Below, one piece after another: positions 26,263 through 35,089 of a stretch of DNA of 64,000 nt. The stretch's first letter is position 1. The number at the start of each line of letters is the position of its first letter. The notes beneath the pieces are model-generated. The model saw nothing but the letters and a program-made list of their open reading frames with translations. It had not been told where the DNA came from and did not search any database. The translations under genes and the position numbers were made by a program. This DNA comes from Chryseobacterium jejuense (GTDB taxonomy: Bacteria; Bacteroidota; Bacteroidia; Flavobacteriales; Weeksellaceae): NCBI RefSeq assembly GCF_017877355.1, contig NZ_JAGIPR010000004.1:1-64000 (forward strand). The letters are read 5' to 3'.

Positions 26263-28158
26263 ATGAATTACGTTTCTGCAGAAAATCTTACCAAATCTTA
26301 TGGCATCAAAGTTTTGTTTGAAAATATTTCCTTTCATATTAATGAAGGAGACAAAATTGCCATTGTTGCCAAAAACGGGAGTGGAAAATCTACCCTTCTG
26401 AAAATTTTAATGGGTAAAGAAATTGCAGACAGCGGCACTGCGATCATTAATAAAGATATTCAGGTTGTTTTATTCGATCAGGAAATTGATTTTGATTCCA
26501 ATTTAAGCATTGATGAATTCATGATGACTTTGGATTCTGAACCTATCCTTGCTTTGAAAAACTACCACAAATCTCTTCATTCTACAGATCATGACTTTAT
26601 TGAAAAAGCATTGGCTGACATGGAAGCCCACAAAGCATGGGATCTTGAAAATGAGATGAAGCAGATCCTTTCTCAGCTTAAAATCACTGATCTTGAGGCT
26701 AAAATGGGAACTCTTTCCGGAGGACAGGTCAAACGTGTTGCTTTGGCTAAACTATTAACAGAAACCAGAGCTGAACATAAACACACACTTCTAATCATGG
26801 ATGAACCTACCAACCACTTGGATGTGGATATGGTAGAATGGCTTGAAAACTATCTGAACAAAGCAAAAATAACATTACTGCTTGTTACCCATGACCGATA
26901 TTTCCTAGACAGTGTTTGTGATATTATCTGGGAAATAGAAGACAAAAATCTTTATGTTCACAATGGTTCCTACGCTACATATCTTGAAAATAAAATGATT
27001 CGTGAAGATAATCTTAACGCTACCATTGATAAAGCCAACAACCTTTACAGAAAAGAATTGGAATGGATGCGTAGACAGCCTAAAGCAAGAACCACAAAAT
27101 CCAAAAGTAGAATTGATTCCTTTTATGAAACCGAAAAGGTTGCTAAAACTGATACCAGAAAACAAGGTCTTGAACTTGATTTTGAAATGAAGCGTCTGGG
27201 AAATAAAATTCTTGAACTGAAACATATTGATAAAAGTTTTGGAAATAAAATCTTATTAAAAGATTTTAACTATCAGTTCCAACGTGGTGAAAAGGTAGGA
27301 ATCATCGGAAAAAACGGAGCCGGAAAATCTACACTACTGAATATTATCCAGGGATTGGAAAAAGTAGACAAAGGAGAAATTGAAACGGGAGAAACTATTT
27401 CTTTCGGATATTTTGCCCAGAAAGGTCTTACTTATAAAGAGGATGAACGTGTGATTGACTTCATTAAGGAAATTGCAGAATTTTATCCTTTAGCGAATGG
27501 AAAAAGTCTTTCAGCATCGCAATTCCTTAGATTATTCTTATTTGACGACCAAACACAATACTCTCCTATCTCAAAATTATCGGGAGGTGAAAAGAGAAGA
27601 TTACACCTGATGTATATTTTATATCAGAATCCTAACTTCTTGATTTTTGACGAACCTACAAATGATCTGGATCTTCCTACACTAACTGTTCTTGAAAACT
27701 TCCTGCAGCAATTCCAGGGATCTTTAATCATCGTTTCTCACGACAGATATTTCATGGACAGAATTGTAGATCACGTTCTTGCTTTTGAAGGAGATGGAAA
27801 AATCAGAGATTTTGTAGGAAACTTCTCGGAATATCGTGAAGCCAGAAGCCGTGAAGAAGCTTTAGAAAAAAATACTGTTGCAAAGCCTGAACCGGTAAAA
27901 GAAACGGTTGTTGTTACAGAAACTCCTTCATCGTCCAGTTCTCAGAAAAGGAAATTAACTTTCAAAGAACAAAGAGAGTTAGAAACCATTGAAAAAGAAA
28001 TGCCTGAACTGGAAGAGCAACGTACAAAAATTTTGGATCAGCTTAACAACGAATCCGATTATGAAAAAATAGCCAAGCTTTCTGCTGAACTGGAAACAGT
28101 TTCAGAAAAGCTGGAGAATCATGAGATGAGATGGCTTGAACTTCAGGAAATCATGTAA
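26263..28158 (+). CDS. ABC-F family ATPase (Uup-like)
   Basis: This is a 631-residue protein with two ABC ATPase domains and no membrane segment, acting on the ribosome or on DNA. Domain 1 has Walker A KNGSGKST near 39, signature LSGGQVKRV near 157 and Walker B LIMDEPTNHLD near 180. Domain 2 has KNGAGKST near 352, LSGGEKRR near 440 and FDEPTNDLD near 465. Residues 240-310 form the linker helix with RRQPKARTTKSKSRID. The C-terminal 90 residues are a charged coiled coil (ABC_tran_CTD) of Uup type. Such proteins release stalled ribosomes or affect transposon excision; which applies here is unknown. It is not a transporter. Confidence 0.92.
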   Translation: MNYVSAENLTKSYGIKVLFENISFHINEGDKIAIVAKNGSGKSTLLKILMGKEIADSGTAIINKDIQVVLFDQEIDFDSNLSIDEFMMTLDSEPILALKNYHKSLHSTDHDFIEKALADMEAHKAWDLENEMKQILSQLKITDLEAKMGTLSGGQVKRVALAKLLTETRAEHKHTLLIMDEPTNHLDVDMVEWLENYLNKAKITLLLVTHDRYFLDSVCDIIWEIEDKNLYVHNGSYATYLENKMIREDNLNATIDKANNLYRKELEWMRRQPKARTTKSKSRIDSFYETEKVAKTDTRKQGLELDFEMKRLGNKILELKHIDKSFGNKILLKDFNYQFQRGEKVGIIGKNGAGKSTLLNIIQGLEKVDKGEIETGETISFGYFAQKGLTYKEDERVIDFIKEIAEFYPLANGKSLSASQFLRLFLFDDQTQYSPISKLSGGEKRRLHLMYILYQNPNFLIFDEPTNDLDLPTLTVLENFLQQFQGSLIIVSHDRYFMDRIVDHVLAFEGDGKIRDFVGNFSEYREARSREEALEKNTVAKPEPVKETVVVTETPSSSSSQKRKLTFKEQRELETIEKEMPELEEQRTKILDQLNNESDYEKIAKLSAELETVSEKLENHEMRWLELQEIM

Positions 28159-28167
28159 AAAATAGAT

Positions 28168-28262
28168 GAATTATGAATGAGTTCAAAGAGTTTGAGAGTA
28201 AAAGAGCAGACAAGTTCTACTTCTGACTATAATGAACCTTGAACTTTGAACTCATTCATAAC
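28168..28262. repeat. Inverted repeat after ABC-F gene
   Basis: ATGAATGAGTTCAAAG and its exact reverse complement CTTTGAACTCATTCAT (16 bp) are about 60 bp apart, with partial further matches outside. It lies between convergent genes, so it may end both transcripts. It has the same layout as the elements at 23440 and 25957. Confidence 0.6.
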
Positions 28263-28272
28263 ATTTAATCAT

Positions 28273-29328
28273 TTATAGTATAATTACTTTTTCTTCTTTT
28301 GAGCTTTTCAGTGAAGCATCGATGATCTTCATATTCTGAATCACTTCTTTTCCTGGTGATGGTAAAGGATATCCGAAAACAATATGTTCATAAATTTGCT
28401 GGTAATAACCCATATAATTTCCTGCTTCGCTTGAAGTAAATATTCTTTCTGTTTCTGAATTTTCATTCAGATAATTTAAAATTCCATCTGCTTCTTTCAA
28501 AGGCTGCATCCATTCTTTTCCATAGACAGGAATGGCTCCGCCCACCAATTCATTTTCCTGATTATCGGTTCTTTCCTGCAGGAACGTTCCTTTGTCTCCA
28601 TGAATTTTATAGGCATAATGGTCTTCTTTAGTAAATACCGATGATTTTAGTCGTACTCTCAGATCATTTTTATAGTATAACAGGATCTCAAAATAATCAT
28701 TGGCGAATGCCGGCCCTTTCATGGAAAATACATCGGCAAAAAGTTTTTCAGGATACCCGAAATACTGTACGGCCTGATCTACAAGATGCGCTCCAAGATC
28801 ATGCAATGAACCTGAACCTATCTGATCCGGATTTTCTTTATGCTGCTTTCCACTTGGTGTAGTACGGAACCTGTCAAAACGAATCTCGGCTTCTTTAATA
28901 TTTCCCAGCTTTCCATCATTTAAAACTTTTTGCACCTGTTGAAAATCACGGTCAAATCTTCTGTTTTGATATACACTTAAAAATAATCCTTTCTCTTCTG
29001 CCAGCTTTACCAATTCTTCTGCTTCTTCTACATTTACTGTAAAAGGTTTTTCAACAATGATATTTTTCCCTGCTTCCAGAGCTTTTTTGGCATATTCATA
29101 ATGCGTCTGAACCGGCGTATTGATAATCACTAATTCTATATCTGCATGCTGAAGCATTTCTTCCACCGAACGGTAAATAGTAGCTTCAGGATATTTCTCT
29201 TTAGATTCTTCTTTACTTCTTTCCACGACTGCAGAAATGAAAAACCCCGGATGTTCTTTTAAAAAAGGCGCGTGAAAAACTTTTCCACTCATACCAAAGG
29301 CACAAAGCCCTGCTTTTACCAGTTGCAT
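28273..29328 (-). CDS. Gfo/Idh/MocA family oxidoreductase
   Basis: This is a 351-residue cytosolic NAD(P)-dependent dehydrogenase-type protein. The N-terminal Rossmann region reads KAGLCAFGMSGKVFHAPFL, with the FGMSGKVFHAPF form typical of one Bacteroidota subgroup. IELVIINTPVQTHYEYAKKALEAGK near 65-90 and NIIVEKPFTVNVEEAEEL near 92 (EKP, catalytic Lys) are the family hallmarks. The C-terminal half is the usual beta-sheet substrate domain. Substrates are sugars or cyclitols, not determined here. Confidence 0.9.
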   Translation of the reverse strand: MQLVKAGLCAFGMSGKVFHAPFLKEHPGFFISAVVERSKEESKEKYPEATIYRSVEEMLQHADIELVIINTPVQTHYEYAKKALEAGKNIIVEKPFTVNVEEAEELVKLAEEKGLFLSVYQNRRFDRDFQQVQKVLNDGKLGNIKEAEIRFDRFRTTPSGKQHKENPDQIGSGSLHDLGAHLVDQAVQYFGYPEKLFADVFSMKGPAFANDYFEILLYYKNDLRVRLKSSVFTKEDHYAYKIHGDKGTFLQERTDNQENELVGGAIPVYGKEWMQPLKEADGILNYLNENSETERIFTSSEAGNYMGYYQQIYEHIVFGYPLPSPGKEVIQNMKIIDASLKSSKEEKVIIL

Positions 29329-29469
29329 ATTTTAATTTTTCAACAAATATATTCATAAAAAACGCTGGATACTGCACTAACAATAAGGATAGAAACAATC
29401 CATATACCTGACCTTTAAAAGATGTGATAAAAATCATAAAATTATTTTTAACTATTCTAAACAAATACT

Positions 29470-29477
29470 TACATTTG
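29470..29477 (+). promoter_or_regulatory. TAnnTTTG promoter box for TonB receptor
   Basis: TACATTTG lies 34 bp before ATG 29512. I see no clear Fur-type palindrome near it. Confidence 0.55.
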
Positions 29478-29511
29478 CGCCTTATTTAAAACTGTTCTAC
29501 ATAAAAATAAA

Positions 29512-31809
29512 ATGAAAAGACAATTACTTTCCTTAGGTCTTCTATTTATCGCTGTTTCAGCCAGTGCGCAGCTGAAAAACGTTGAAGCAGACACCATCAG
29601 AACTCAAACAATTGAAGATATTAATCTTCATAAAACAGGAAATCCCAACCAGGCGCGACCATTATCTACAAAGTCTAATCTGACGGTAATGGAAACCCCT
29701 CAGCCTATTGCTATTGTTACACATGAAATCATTGAGCAACAGCAGGCAAAACAATTGAGTGATGTTCTTCAGAATGTAAACGGGATGTATATCACTTCAT
29801 CCAGAGGAAATTCTCAGGATAGCTTTGGTGGACGTGGATTTATTTTAGGAAATGATAATATTTTCAAGAATGGATCAAGAATAAACAGTGGAGTTTTCCC
29901 TGAGGTAAGTGGTCTTGAAAGAGTTGAAGTTTTAAAAGGAGCCAACGCTATGCTTTACGGAAATACTGCTGCAGGTGGTATTATCAACATGATTACGAAA
30001 AAGCCTAAATTCAATTTTGGGGGGAGCATAGGATTAAATGGCGGAAGCTGGAATTCTTACAAGCCAACAGTTGATGTGTACGGGCCATTATCTAAAAATA
30101 TTGCTTTCAGAGTAAACGGAACATATGAATATGCTGAAAGTTTCAGAGATGTTGTACAATCTGAAAAATATTACTTCAATCCTTCATTCTTATTTAATTT
30201 AAGTGATAAATCTCAATTAATAGTTGAGGCAGATTACCTTAAAAATAACTTCACTCCGGATTTCGGACTTGGGTCTATTACTGAAAAAGACCAAAGCTAC
30301 CGATTGAATGATGGTTTATCCAGAAACATTTTCTACGGAACCGACTGGCAATATCAAAATGTGCAGCAAGCTTCTACGAACGTAACTTTTAATCATCAAT
30401 TTAACGAAAGATGGTCTTTAAATGCTACAGCTTCTTATCAAAACTATACGAAAGATTATTTTTCTTCTGAAAGAGTACAATGGATCTATGACACTAAAGA
30501 TAAAACTGGATTGGTAGATCCCAACAGATTATCATGGAAAAGACCTTTTGGTAAAACTTACAACGAACAAAATTATACTTCTGCACAAGTAAACATCAAT
30601 GGAGAATTCAATACTGGAAAAATCAACCATAAGGTATTAATTGGTTCAGATGCAGATTATAGCCAAGCAGATGCTTATGCTTATAATGTTACAGACCCAA
30701 AAAACCTTCTCTATTTAGATGATCCTTCAACATGGGGAAATATTGCTATGCCAAATTCTACTCTTAATACAAGAAACAGAATCAATACAAGAAGAATTGG
30801 GATCTATGCACAAGATTTTATCAGCTTAACAAAACAACTAAAAGTAATTGCCGGGTTAAGATGGTCTTATGTAGAAAATATGCCTACATTGACCACTCGT
30901 TTTGGATCAAACGAGAAATTTGAAGTAGCAAATTCTTCAACATCTGATAATGCATTCTCACCAAAAGTAGGGTTGGTTTATGCTCCAAATGAAAATCTTT
31001 CGGTATTTGCAACGTATACCAATTCGTTTGCTTCCAATGCAGGATATACTTCAGATCAATTTGGTACAGTAAATACCAATCAATCTGCTACGCAAATTCA
31101 AGATCAGTTAACCAATTTATCAAAACAAAGCATAAAGCCATCAACAGTTGATCAATATGAAATTGGTGTTAAAAAGAATTTCTGGAACAATGCTTTAGCT
31201 GTTAATTTAACGGCTTACCAGATTATGTACAACAATTATTATCAAACATATTGGTTCATCCCTGGCACTACACCCAATGCAGCACCAGTAAATTCAACAG
31301 ATACCAATCTTAAAGAATTTGCAGGAAATATGAGAAGCCGTGGTGTGGAATTAGACATTACAGGAAATCCGACAGAAAATTTATCTATCATCGGAGGTTT
31401 CTCTTATAACAATTCTGTTTACCTTGACACTCCTGAAAAGGGATACGTTGAAAAACAAAGATTGGTAAGAACACCGGCTACAACAGCGAATGCTTCTGTT
31501 TTCTATAAATTTACAAATTATGTAAAAGGATTAAAAGTTGGAGCTGGAATCTACTACATTGGAGACAGAATCGCGGGATGGAATGATTCAAAATCTACAA
31601 ATACAAGTAGAAACAACGTGAGTAGAATGTTTGATCTAAAAGACTACACTACTGTTTCCGTATCTGTTGGTTACGAGTGGAATAAGTTTTCTATCCAGGG
31701 AAGAGTGGGTAACCTATTTGATGTTGTAAACTACAACGTTCACGAAAATTACTCAGTAAACCCAATTACTCCAAGAAATTATTATTTTACATTGACATAC
31801 AAGCTGTAG
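29512..31809 (+). CDS. TonB-dependent siderophore-type receptor
   Basis: This is a 765-residue outer-membrane receptor with signal peptide (MKRQLLSLGLLFIAVSASAQ). Residues 60-190 are the plug: VMETPQPIAIVTHEII, then LSDVLQNVNGMY near 82, FGGRGFILGNDNIFKNG and VEVLKGANAMLYGNTAAGGIINMITKKP near 133. Residues 200-765 are the barrel, ending in ITPRNYYFTLTYKL with a terminal hydrophobic strand. There is no CarboxypepD-like N-domain, unlike SusC types. The plug sequence suits ferric siderophore uptake, but the ligand is unknown. It is followed by a PepSY-type membrane gene after a strong hairpin, a common iron-uptake pairing. Confidence 0.92.
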   Translation: MKRQLLSLGLLFIAVSASAQLKNVEADTIRTQTIEDINLHKTGNPNQARPLSTKSNLTVMETPQPIAIVTHEIIEQQQAKQLSDVLQNVNGMYITSSRGNSQDSFGGRGFILGNDNIFKNGSRINSGVFPEVSGLERVEVLKGANAMLYGNTAAGGIINMITKKPKFNFGGSIGLNGGSWNSYKPTVDVYGPLSKNIAFRVNGTYEYAESFRDVVQSEKYYFNPSFLFNLSDKSQLIVEADYLKNNFTPDFGLGSITEKDQSYRLNDGLSRNIFYGTDWQYQNVQQASTNVTFNHQFNERWSLNATASYQNYTKDYFSSERVQWIYDTKDKTGLVDPNRLSWKRPFGKTYNEQNYTSAQVNINGEFNTGKINHKVLIGSDADYSQADAYAYNVTDPKNLLYLDDPSTWGNIAMPNSTLNTRNRINTRRIGIYAQDFISLTKQLKVIAGLRWSYVENMPTLTTRFGSNEKFEVANSSTSDNAFSPKVGLVYAPNENLSVFATYTNSFASNAGYTSDQFGTVNTNQSATQIQDQLTNLSKQSIKPSTVDQYEIGVKKNFWNNALAVNLTAYQIMYNNYYQTYWFIPGTTPNAAPVNSTDTNLKEFAGNMRSRGVELDITGNPTENLSIIGGFSYNNSVYLDTPEKGYVEKQRLVRTPATTANASVFYKFTNYVKGLKVGAGIYYIGDRIAGWNDSKSTNTSRNNVSRMFDLKDYTTVSVSVGYEWNKFSIQGRVGNLFDVVNYNVHENYSVNPITPRNYYFTLTYKL

Positions 31810-31836
31810 AATTAACTTTATAATGACTTCTTTATT

Positions 31837-31872
31837 AAAAGTGGAAATTGCATTTTTGCAGTTTCCACTTTT
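31837..31872 (+). terminator. Long hairpin between receptor and PepSY-type gene
   Basis: Arms 31837-31852 and 31857-31872 form a 16-bp stem with one wobble and a TTTT loop. The T run at the end of the right arm is short, so it may act as a partial terminator that lowers expression of the gene at 31900. Confidence 0.65.
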
Positions 31873-31899
31873 GAAATTTAAAAACAAAACAAAAACGAT

Positions 31900-32415
31900 A
31901 TGGATAAGATTAAAGACACAAGAAGTTTCATGAGAATTACCCACCGTTATCTGGGATATTTCCTGGCTGGTATAATGGCTGTGTATGCTGTAAGTGGAAT
32001 TATTTTGGTCTATAGAGACACCGATTTTCTAAAGAGTGAAAAAAAGTATGAAAAGACTTTATCTGCCAACCTATCTGAAAAAGAACTGAAAAAAGAACTC
32101 AAGATGAAAGGTCTTGAAGTGGAAAAGACTGAAGGTACTCTTCTTCACTTTAAAAGAGGAACTTATGATTCCGCAACAGGGGTAGCTAAGTATTCAAAAA
32201 TGGAATTACCTTTTGTACTGGATAAAATGGTTTCTCTTCACAAATCACAGTCTAAAGATGCTATTGCGCCTTTAAGTGTATTTTTCGGAGTGGCTCTTTT
32301 CTTCTTTGTGATCTCAAGTTTCTGGATGTTTAATCCTAAAACAAAAGCCTTCAAACGAGGCATCAAATTTACGATTGCAGGACTTATTATATCTATTATT
32401 CTTTTGTGTATTTAA
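31900..32415 (+). CDS. PepSY-associated membrane protein
   Basis: This is a 171-residue protein. Residues 12-45 read THRYLGYFLAGIMAVYAVSGIILVYRD, a typical PepSY-TM first helix. Residues 45-115 are an external charged domain. Two further helices follow (SVFFGVALFFFVISSFWMF and FTIAGLIISIILLCI). Short PepSY-TM proteins are often next to siderophore receptors and may help reduce or release iron; here that is an inference from context. The long form has four helices with paired His; this is the reduced three-helix form. Confidence 0.8.
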   Translation: MDKIKDTRSFMRITHRYLGYFLAGIMAVYAVSGIILVYRDTDFLKSEKKYEKTLSANLSEKELKKELKMKGLEVEKTEGTLLHFKRGTYDSATGVAKYSKMELPFVLDKMVSLHKSQSKDAIAPLSVFFGVALFFFVISSFWMFNPKTKAFKRGIKFTIAGLIISIILLCI

Positions 32416-32640
32416 GAATTAAGATTTTTTAAAACTTCAGTAATATCACTTTCCTGACCTCTTAGCATTTTCATCATTAATTATGAAATATTCAATAATA
32501 AAGTTAAAAACACGCATCCTATCTTATTGATATTATTAACATTAATTTAGAAAAATTGTCTAAAATTAAGAGTCTGGCACATTTATTGTTTTTTCTATAA
32601 TTCGTGAATAATAAACATTTAATTATTAAAATAATAAATT

Positions 32641-33231
32641 ATGAAAAAACTTATTTTAACAGGAGTATTAGCCGTAGCAGGATTAACAGCAACTGCAAAC
32701 GCTCAGATTCAGAAAGGTAATTGGATGGTAGGAAGTAGCATCGTAGCCAGTAACTTTGGTTTAAATACAGGTGGTGGATATAATATTTCATTACAGCCAA
32801 AAGCAGCTTACTTTATTCAAGACAATGTTGCTGTTGGAGGCTATGTAGATTTAGGATTTAATAAAGTAACAAATGGATCACCTACTAATTTTGTTTATAA
32901 AGTTGGTGCTTTAGGTAGGTATTATATTTCTCCGGGTGAAAAAGGAGTAGATAACCTATTACACCATGGAAGATGGTTCTTTGAAGGAAATGCAGGTGTT
33001 GGAGGTACTTCTACTGAAGGATCTAATTCTACAACAGGTTTAGATTTTGGAGCAGGTCCTGGTTATTCATACTTTATTACTCCAAACATTGGTGTGGAAG
33101 GTTTAGTAAAATATAATGGTGTTGCAGGATTTGGTAGTGAGGGATTAACTTCTACTTTAACTTTCAACGTAGGATTCAGTATTTATTTACCAACTTCAAA
33201 GGGTAAACAAATCATCAATGACGTTAAGTAA
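32641..33231 (+). CDS. Small outer-membrane beta-barrel protein
   Basis: This is a 196-residue protein with signal peptide (MKKLILTGVLAVAGLTATANAQ). The mature part has about eight alternating strands (for example WMVGSSIVASNFGL, AVGGYVDLGFNK, GRYYISPG, WFFEGNAGVGG, IGVEGLVKYNGVAGFG, LTFNVGFSIYL). That suits an OmpA/OmpX-like eight-stranded barrel. The role is unknown. It is transcribed alone, with a strong terminator 27 bp downstream. Confidence 0.82.
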   Translation: MKKLILTGVLAVAGLTATANAQIQKGNWMVGSSIVASNFGLNTGGGYNISLQPKAAYFIQDNVAVGGYVDLGFNKVTNGSPTNFVYKVGALGRYYISPGEKGVDNLLHHGRWFFEGNAGVGGTSTEGSNSTTGLDFGAGPGYSYFITPNIGVEGLVKYNGVAGFGSEGLTSTLTFNVGFSIYLPTSKGKQIINDVK

Positions 33232-33257
33232 TCACTGAAATACTTATAAAAAAATTG

Positions 33258-33290
33258 AAAGCGGCCCGAAATAAATTTCGGGCCGCTTTT
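33258..33290 (+). terminator. Strong terminator after small barrel gene
   Basis: Arms 33258-33272 and 33275-33289 are a perfect 15-bp stem (AAAGCGGCCCGAAAT) ending in a T run. Confidence 0.93.
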
Positions 33291-33328
33291 CGTACAAATT
33301 AAAACTAAACTATAAAAAATCAAATAAA

Positions 33329-33964
33329 TCATGTATTCGGTTGAGGCGTATATCTTAAATATGGCTTTATCTCAGTAACTCCCTTAGGAAATTTTTTGAT
33401 GGCATCCTCTGTAGAAACAGCAGGTGGAACAATTACATCATCCCCATTCTGCCAGTTTACAGGAGTAGCCACCTGATAATTATCCACAAGCTGTAAAGAA
33501 TCCAATACTCTCAGGATTTCATTAAAATTTCTTCCCGTTGAAGCAGGATAAGTAATAATAAGTCTTACTTTTTTAGCGGGATCAATAATCAATAACGAAC
33601 GTACCGTTGCTGTAGCTGAAGCATTAGGGTGAATAAAATCATAGAGCTCAGAAATTTTTCTTTCCTTGTCAGCTATAATCGGAAACTGTACATCTGTATT
33701 TTGGGTTTCATTAATGTCTTTTACCCAATTCTGATGATCCTCTACCCCATCCACACTCAAAGCAATCACCTTGGTATCTCTTTGGGTAAATTCGGACTGT
33801 AATTTAGAAGTATATCCCAACTCTGTAGTGCATACGGGTGTATAATCTGCCGGATGTGAAAATAAAATTCCCCATGAATCTCCAAGATAATTATAAAAAT
33901 TAATATCCCCTAAAGACGATTCTGCCTGAAAGTTGGGTGCTGTATCTCCTAATTTGATTGACAT
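33329..33964 (-). CDS. 1-Cys peroxiredoxin (Prx6-like)
   Basis: It reduces hydrogen peroxide and organic peroxides and is cytosolic. The 211-residue protein has the peroxidatic Cys in HPADYTPVCTTELG near residue 46 and the conserved Arg in ATVRSLLIID near 130. The C-terminal extension (WQNGDDVIVPP, then YLRYTPQP at the end) is the Prx6-type tail. No second resolving Cys is seen, so recycling would use another thiol. Its promoter carries a long palindrome, which suggests control by a DNA-binding regulator, probably in response to oxidative stress. Confidence 0.93.
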   Translation of the reverse strand: MSIKLGDTAPNFQAESSLGDINFYNYLGDSWGILFSHPADYTPVCTTELGYTSKLQSEFTQRDTKVIALSVDGVEDHQNWVKDINETQNTDVQFPIIADKERKISELYDFIHPNASATATVRSLLIIDPAKKVRLIITYPASTGRNFNEILRVLDSLQLVDNYQVATPVNWQNGDDVIVPPAVSTEDAIKKFPKGVTEIKPYLRYTPQPNT

Positions 33965-33981
33965 AATATTTCGCGTTTGTT

Positions 33982-34002
33982 AGTCTACAAATTTAGTAGA
34001 CT
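33982..34002 (-). promoter_or_regulatory. Palindromic operator over peroxiredoxin promoter
   Basis: AGTCTAC (33982-33988) and GTAGACT (33996-34002) are perfect inverted arms separated by 7 bp. The minus-strand promoter box TAAATTTG (33988-33995) lies exactly between them, so a bound protein would block or reshape transcription. The regulator is not in the immediate neighbourhood. Confidence 0.6.
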
Positions 34003-34060
34003 TTTTAATGCTAACAAAATTTTCCTGGAAAATTTATATCTTTAATGTAAAATTTTATTC

Positions 34061-34945
34061 ATGGAGAAAACCGGACTCACCTACATAGACATGGTGTATA
34101 AGGTATTGGAAAATTGGTATGTAACGTTTGCAGAGCTTACTCCTAAACTGATTGTCGGTATTTTAGTATTTACATTCTTTCTTATTACAAGTAAATACAT
34201 GAGCCAAATTGCCGTAAAATTATTTCACAAGTTCTTCCCAAAAAGCCAGAAAGAGAGCTCATTAGTTACCTTAATCAGCGTATTCAGGTTTTTAATTATG
34301 CTGATGGGAACATTTATTTCCCTAGAAATTATGGGCCTCAGTGGTTTCCTGTGGAAGTTTATCGGAAGTTTGGGAGTAGCGGGGGTTATTGCCGGGGTTG
34401 CTTTAAAAGACCTTGTTTCAAGTATCTTTTCTGGAATGTTAATTGGTATTGATAAAGCCTTTAAAGTAGGAGATTATATTACTATAGGAGCTCATTCCGG
34501 GACGGTACAGGAGATTGGATTTTTAACAACCAAAATCCTTACAGACGATGGAAAGAAAGCCTATATCCCGAATCAGGTAGTCTTTAATGCTCCGTTTTAC
34601 AACATTACAGCATCCCCTCAGCGCAGAATTATTCTAAACTTTGAAATTCCTGCTGATGAAGACATCAGTAAAGCACAAAAAAGCATTCTTGAAGTAGTTA
34701 AAAATCTTGATAATGTAGATAAATTAGATACTGCGGAAGTTATTTTTACTGATCTTAAACAAGGTTCCTTCAATCTTCAGGTTAAGTTCTGGATCAAAAT
34801 AGGAGCGAATCTGGCACAGGTGAAAAGTAAGGCCTATTTAAATATTAAAGAAAGATTTGATGTGGATAAAATTCAGCTGGTGACTCCTACAAGTATTAGT
34901 ATTACCAATGGAGAAAGCAATTTACCGGAAAGTCAGGATAAATAA
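34061..34945 (+). CDS. Small-conductance mechanosensitive channel (MscS)
   Basis: This is a 294-residue inner-membrane channel that opens on membrane tension and protects against osmotic downshock. Three helices are seen: residues 22-45 (LIVGILVFTFFLITSKYM), 70-95 (SVFRFLIMLMGTFISLEIM) and the pore helix 105-135, with GVAGVIAGVALKDLVSSIFSG. The Gly/Ala-rich pore pattern and the beta domain after it (VGDYITIGAHSGTVQEIGFLTTKI, then YIPNQVVFNAPFYNI) are diagnostic. It diverges from the peroxiredoxin gene. Confidence 0.93.
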   Translation: MEKTGLTYIDMVYKVLENWYVTFAELTPKLIVGILVFTFFLITSKYMSQIAVKLFHKFFPKSQKESSLVTLISVFRFLIMLMGTFISLEIMGLSGFLWKFIGSLGVAGVIAGVALKDLVSSIFSGMLIGIDKAFKVGDYITIGAHSGTVQEIGFLTTKILTDDGKKAYIPNQVVFNAPFYNITASPQRRIILNFEIPADEDISKAQKSILEVVKNLDNVDKLDTAEVIFTDLKQGSFNLQVKFWIKIGANLAQVKSKAYLNIKERFDVDKIQLVTPTSISITNGESNLPESQDK

Positions 34946-35030
34946 TTGATTTTAATTTCCCACAAATTTCACAGATGTTTGTGGATACATTAACATAATA
35001 GAAAGCTGCTTCAAATGATTGGAGCGGTTT

Positions 35031-35073
35031 AAAAACAAGAAACCGTTCCAAAAATGGAACGGTTTCTTGTTTT
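35031..35073. terminator. Bidirectional terminator between mscS and sucC
   Basis: Arms 35035-35050 and 35055-35070 form a perfect 16-bp stem, with A4 before and T-rich sequence after, serving convergent genes. Confidence 0.92.
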
Positions 35074-35089
35074 ATCTGAAAGTTTTAGA

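Noticed and set aside
33480..33488. Single perfect DnaA boxes at 33480, 40986, 45351 and 54947
   Set aside because: Isolated boxes occur by chance in AT-rich DNA and lie in or by ordinary genes; only the array is significant.
34957..34988. TTCACAGATGTTTGTGGATAC as a DnaA box
   Set aside because: TGTGGATAC differs from the consensus and is single.
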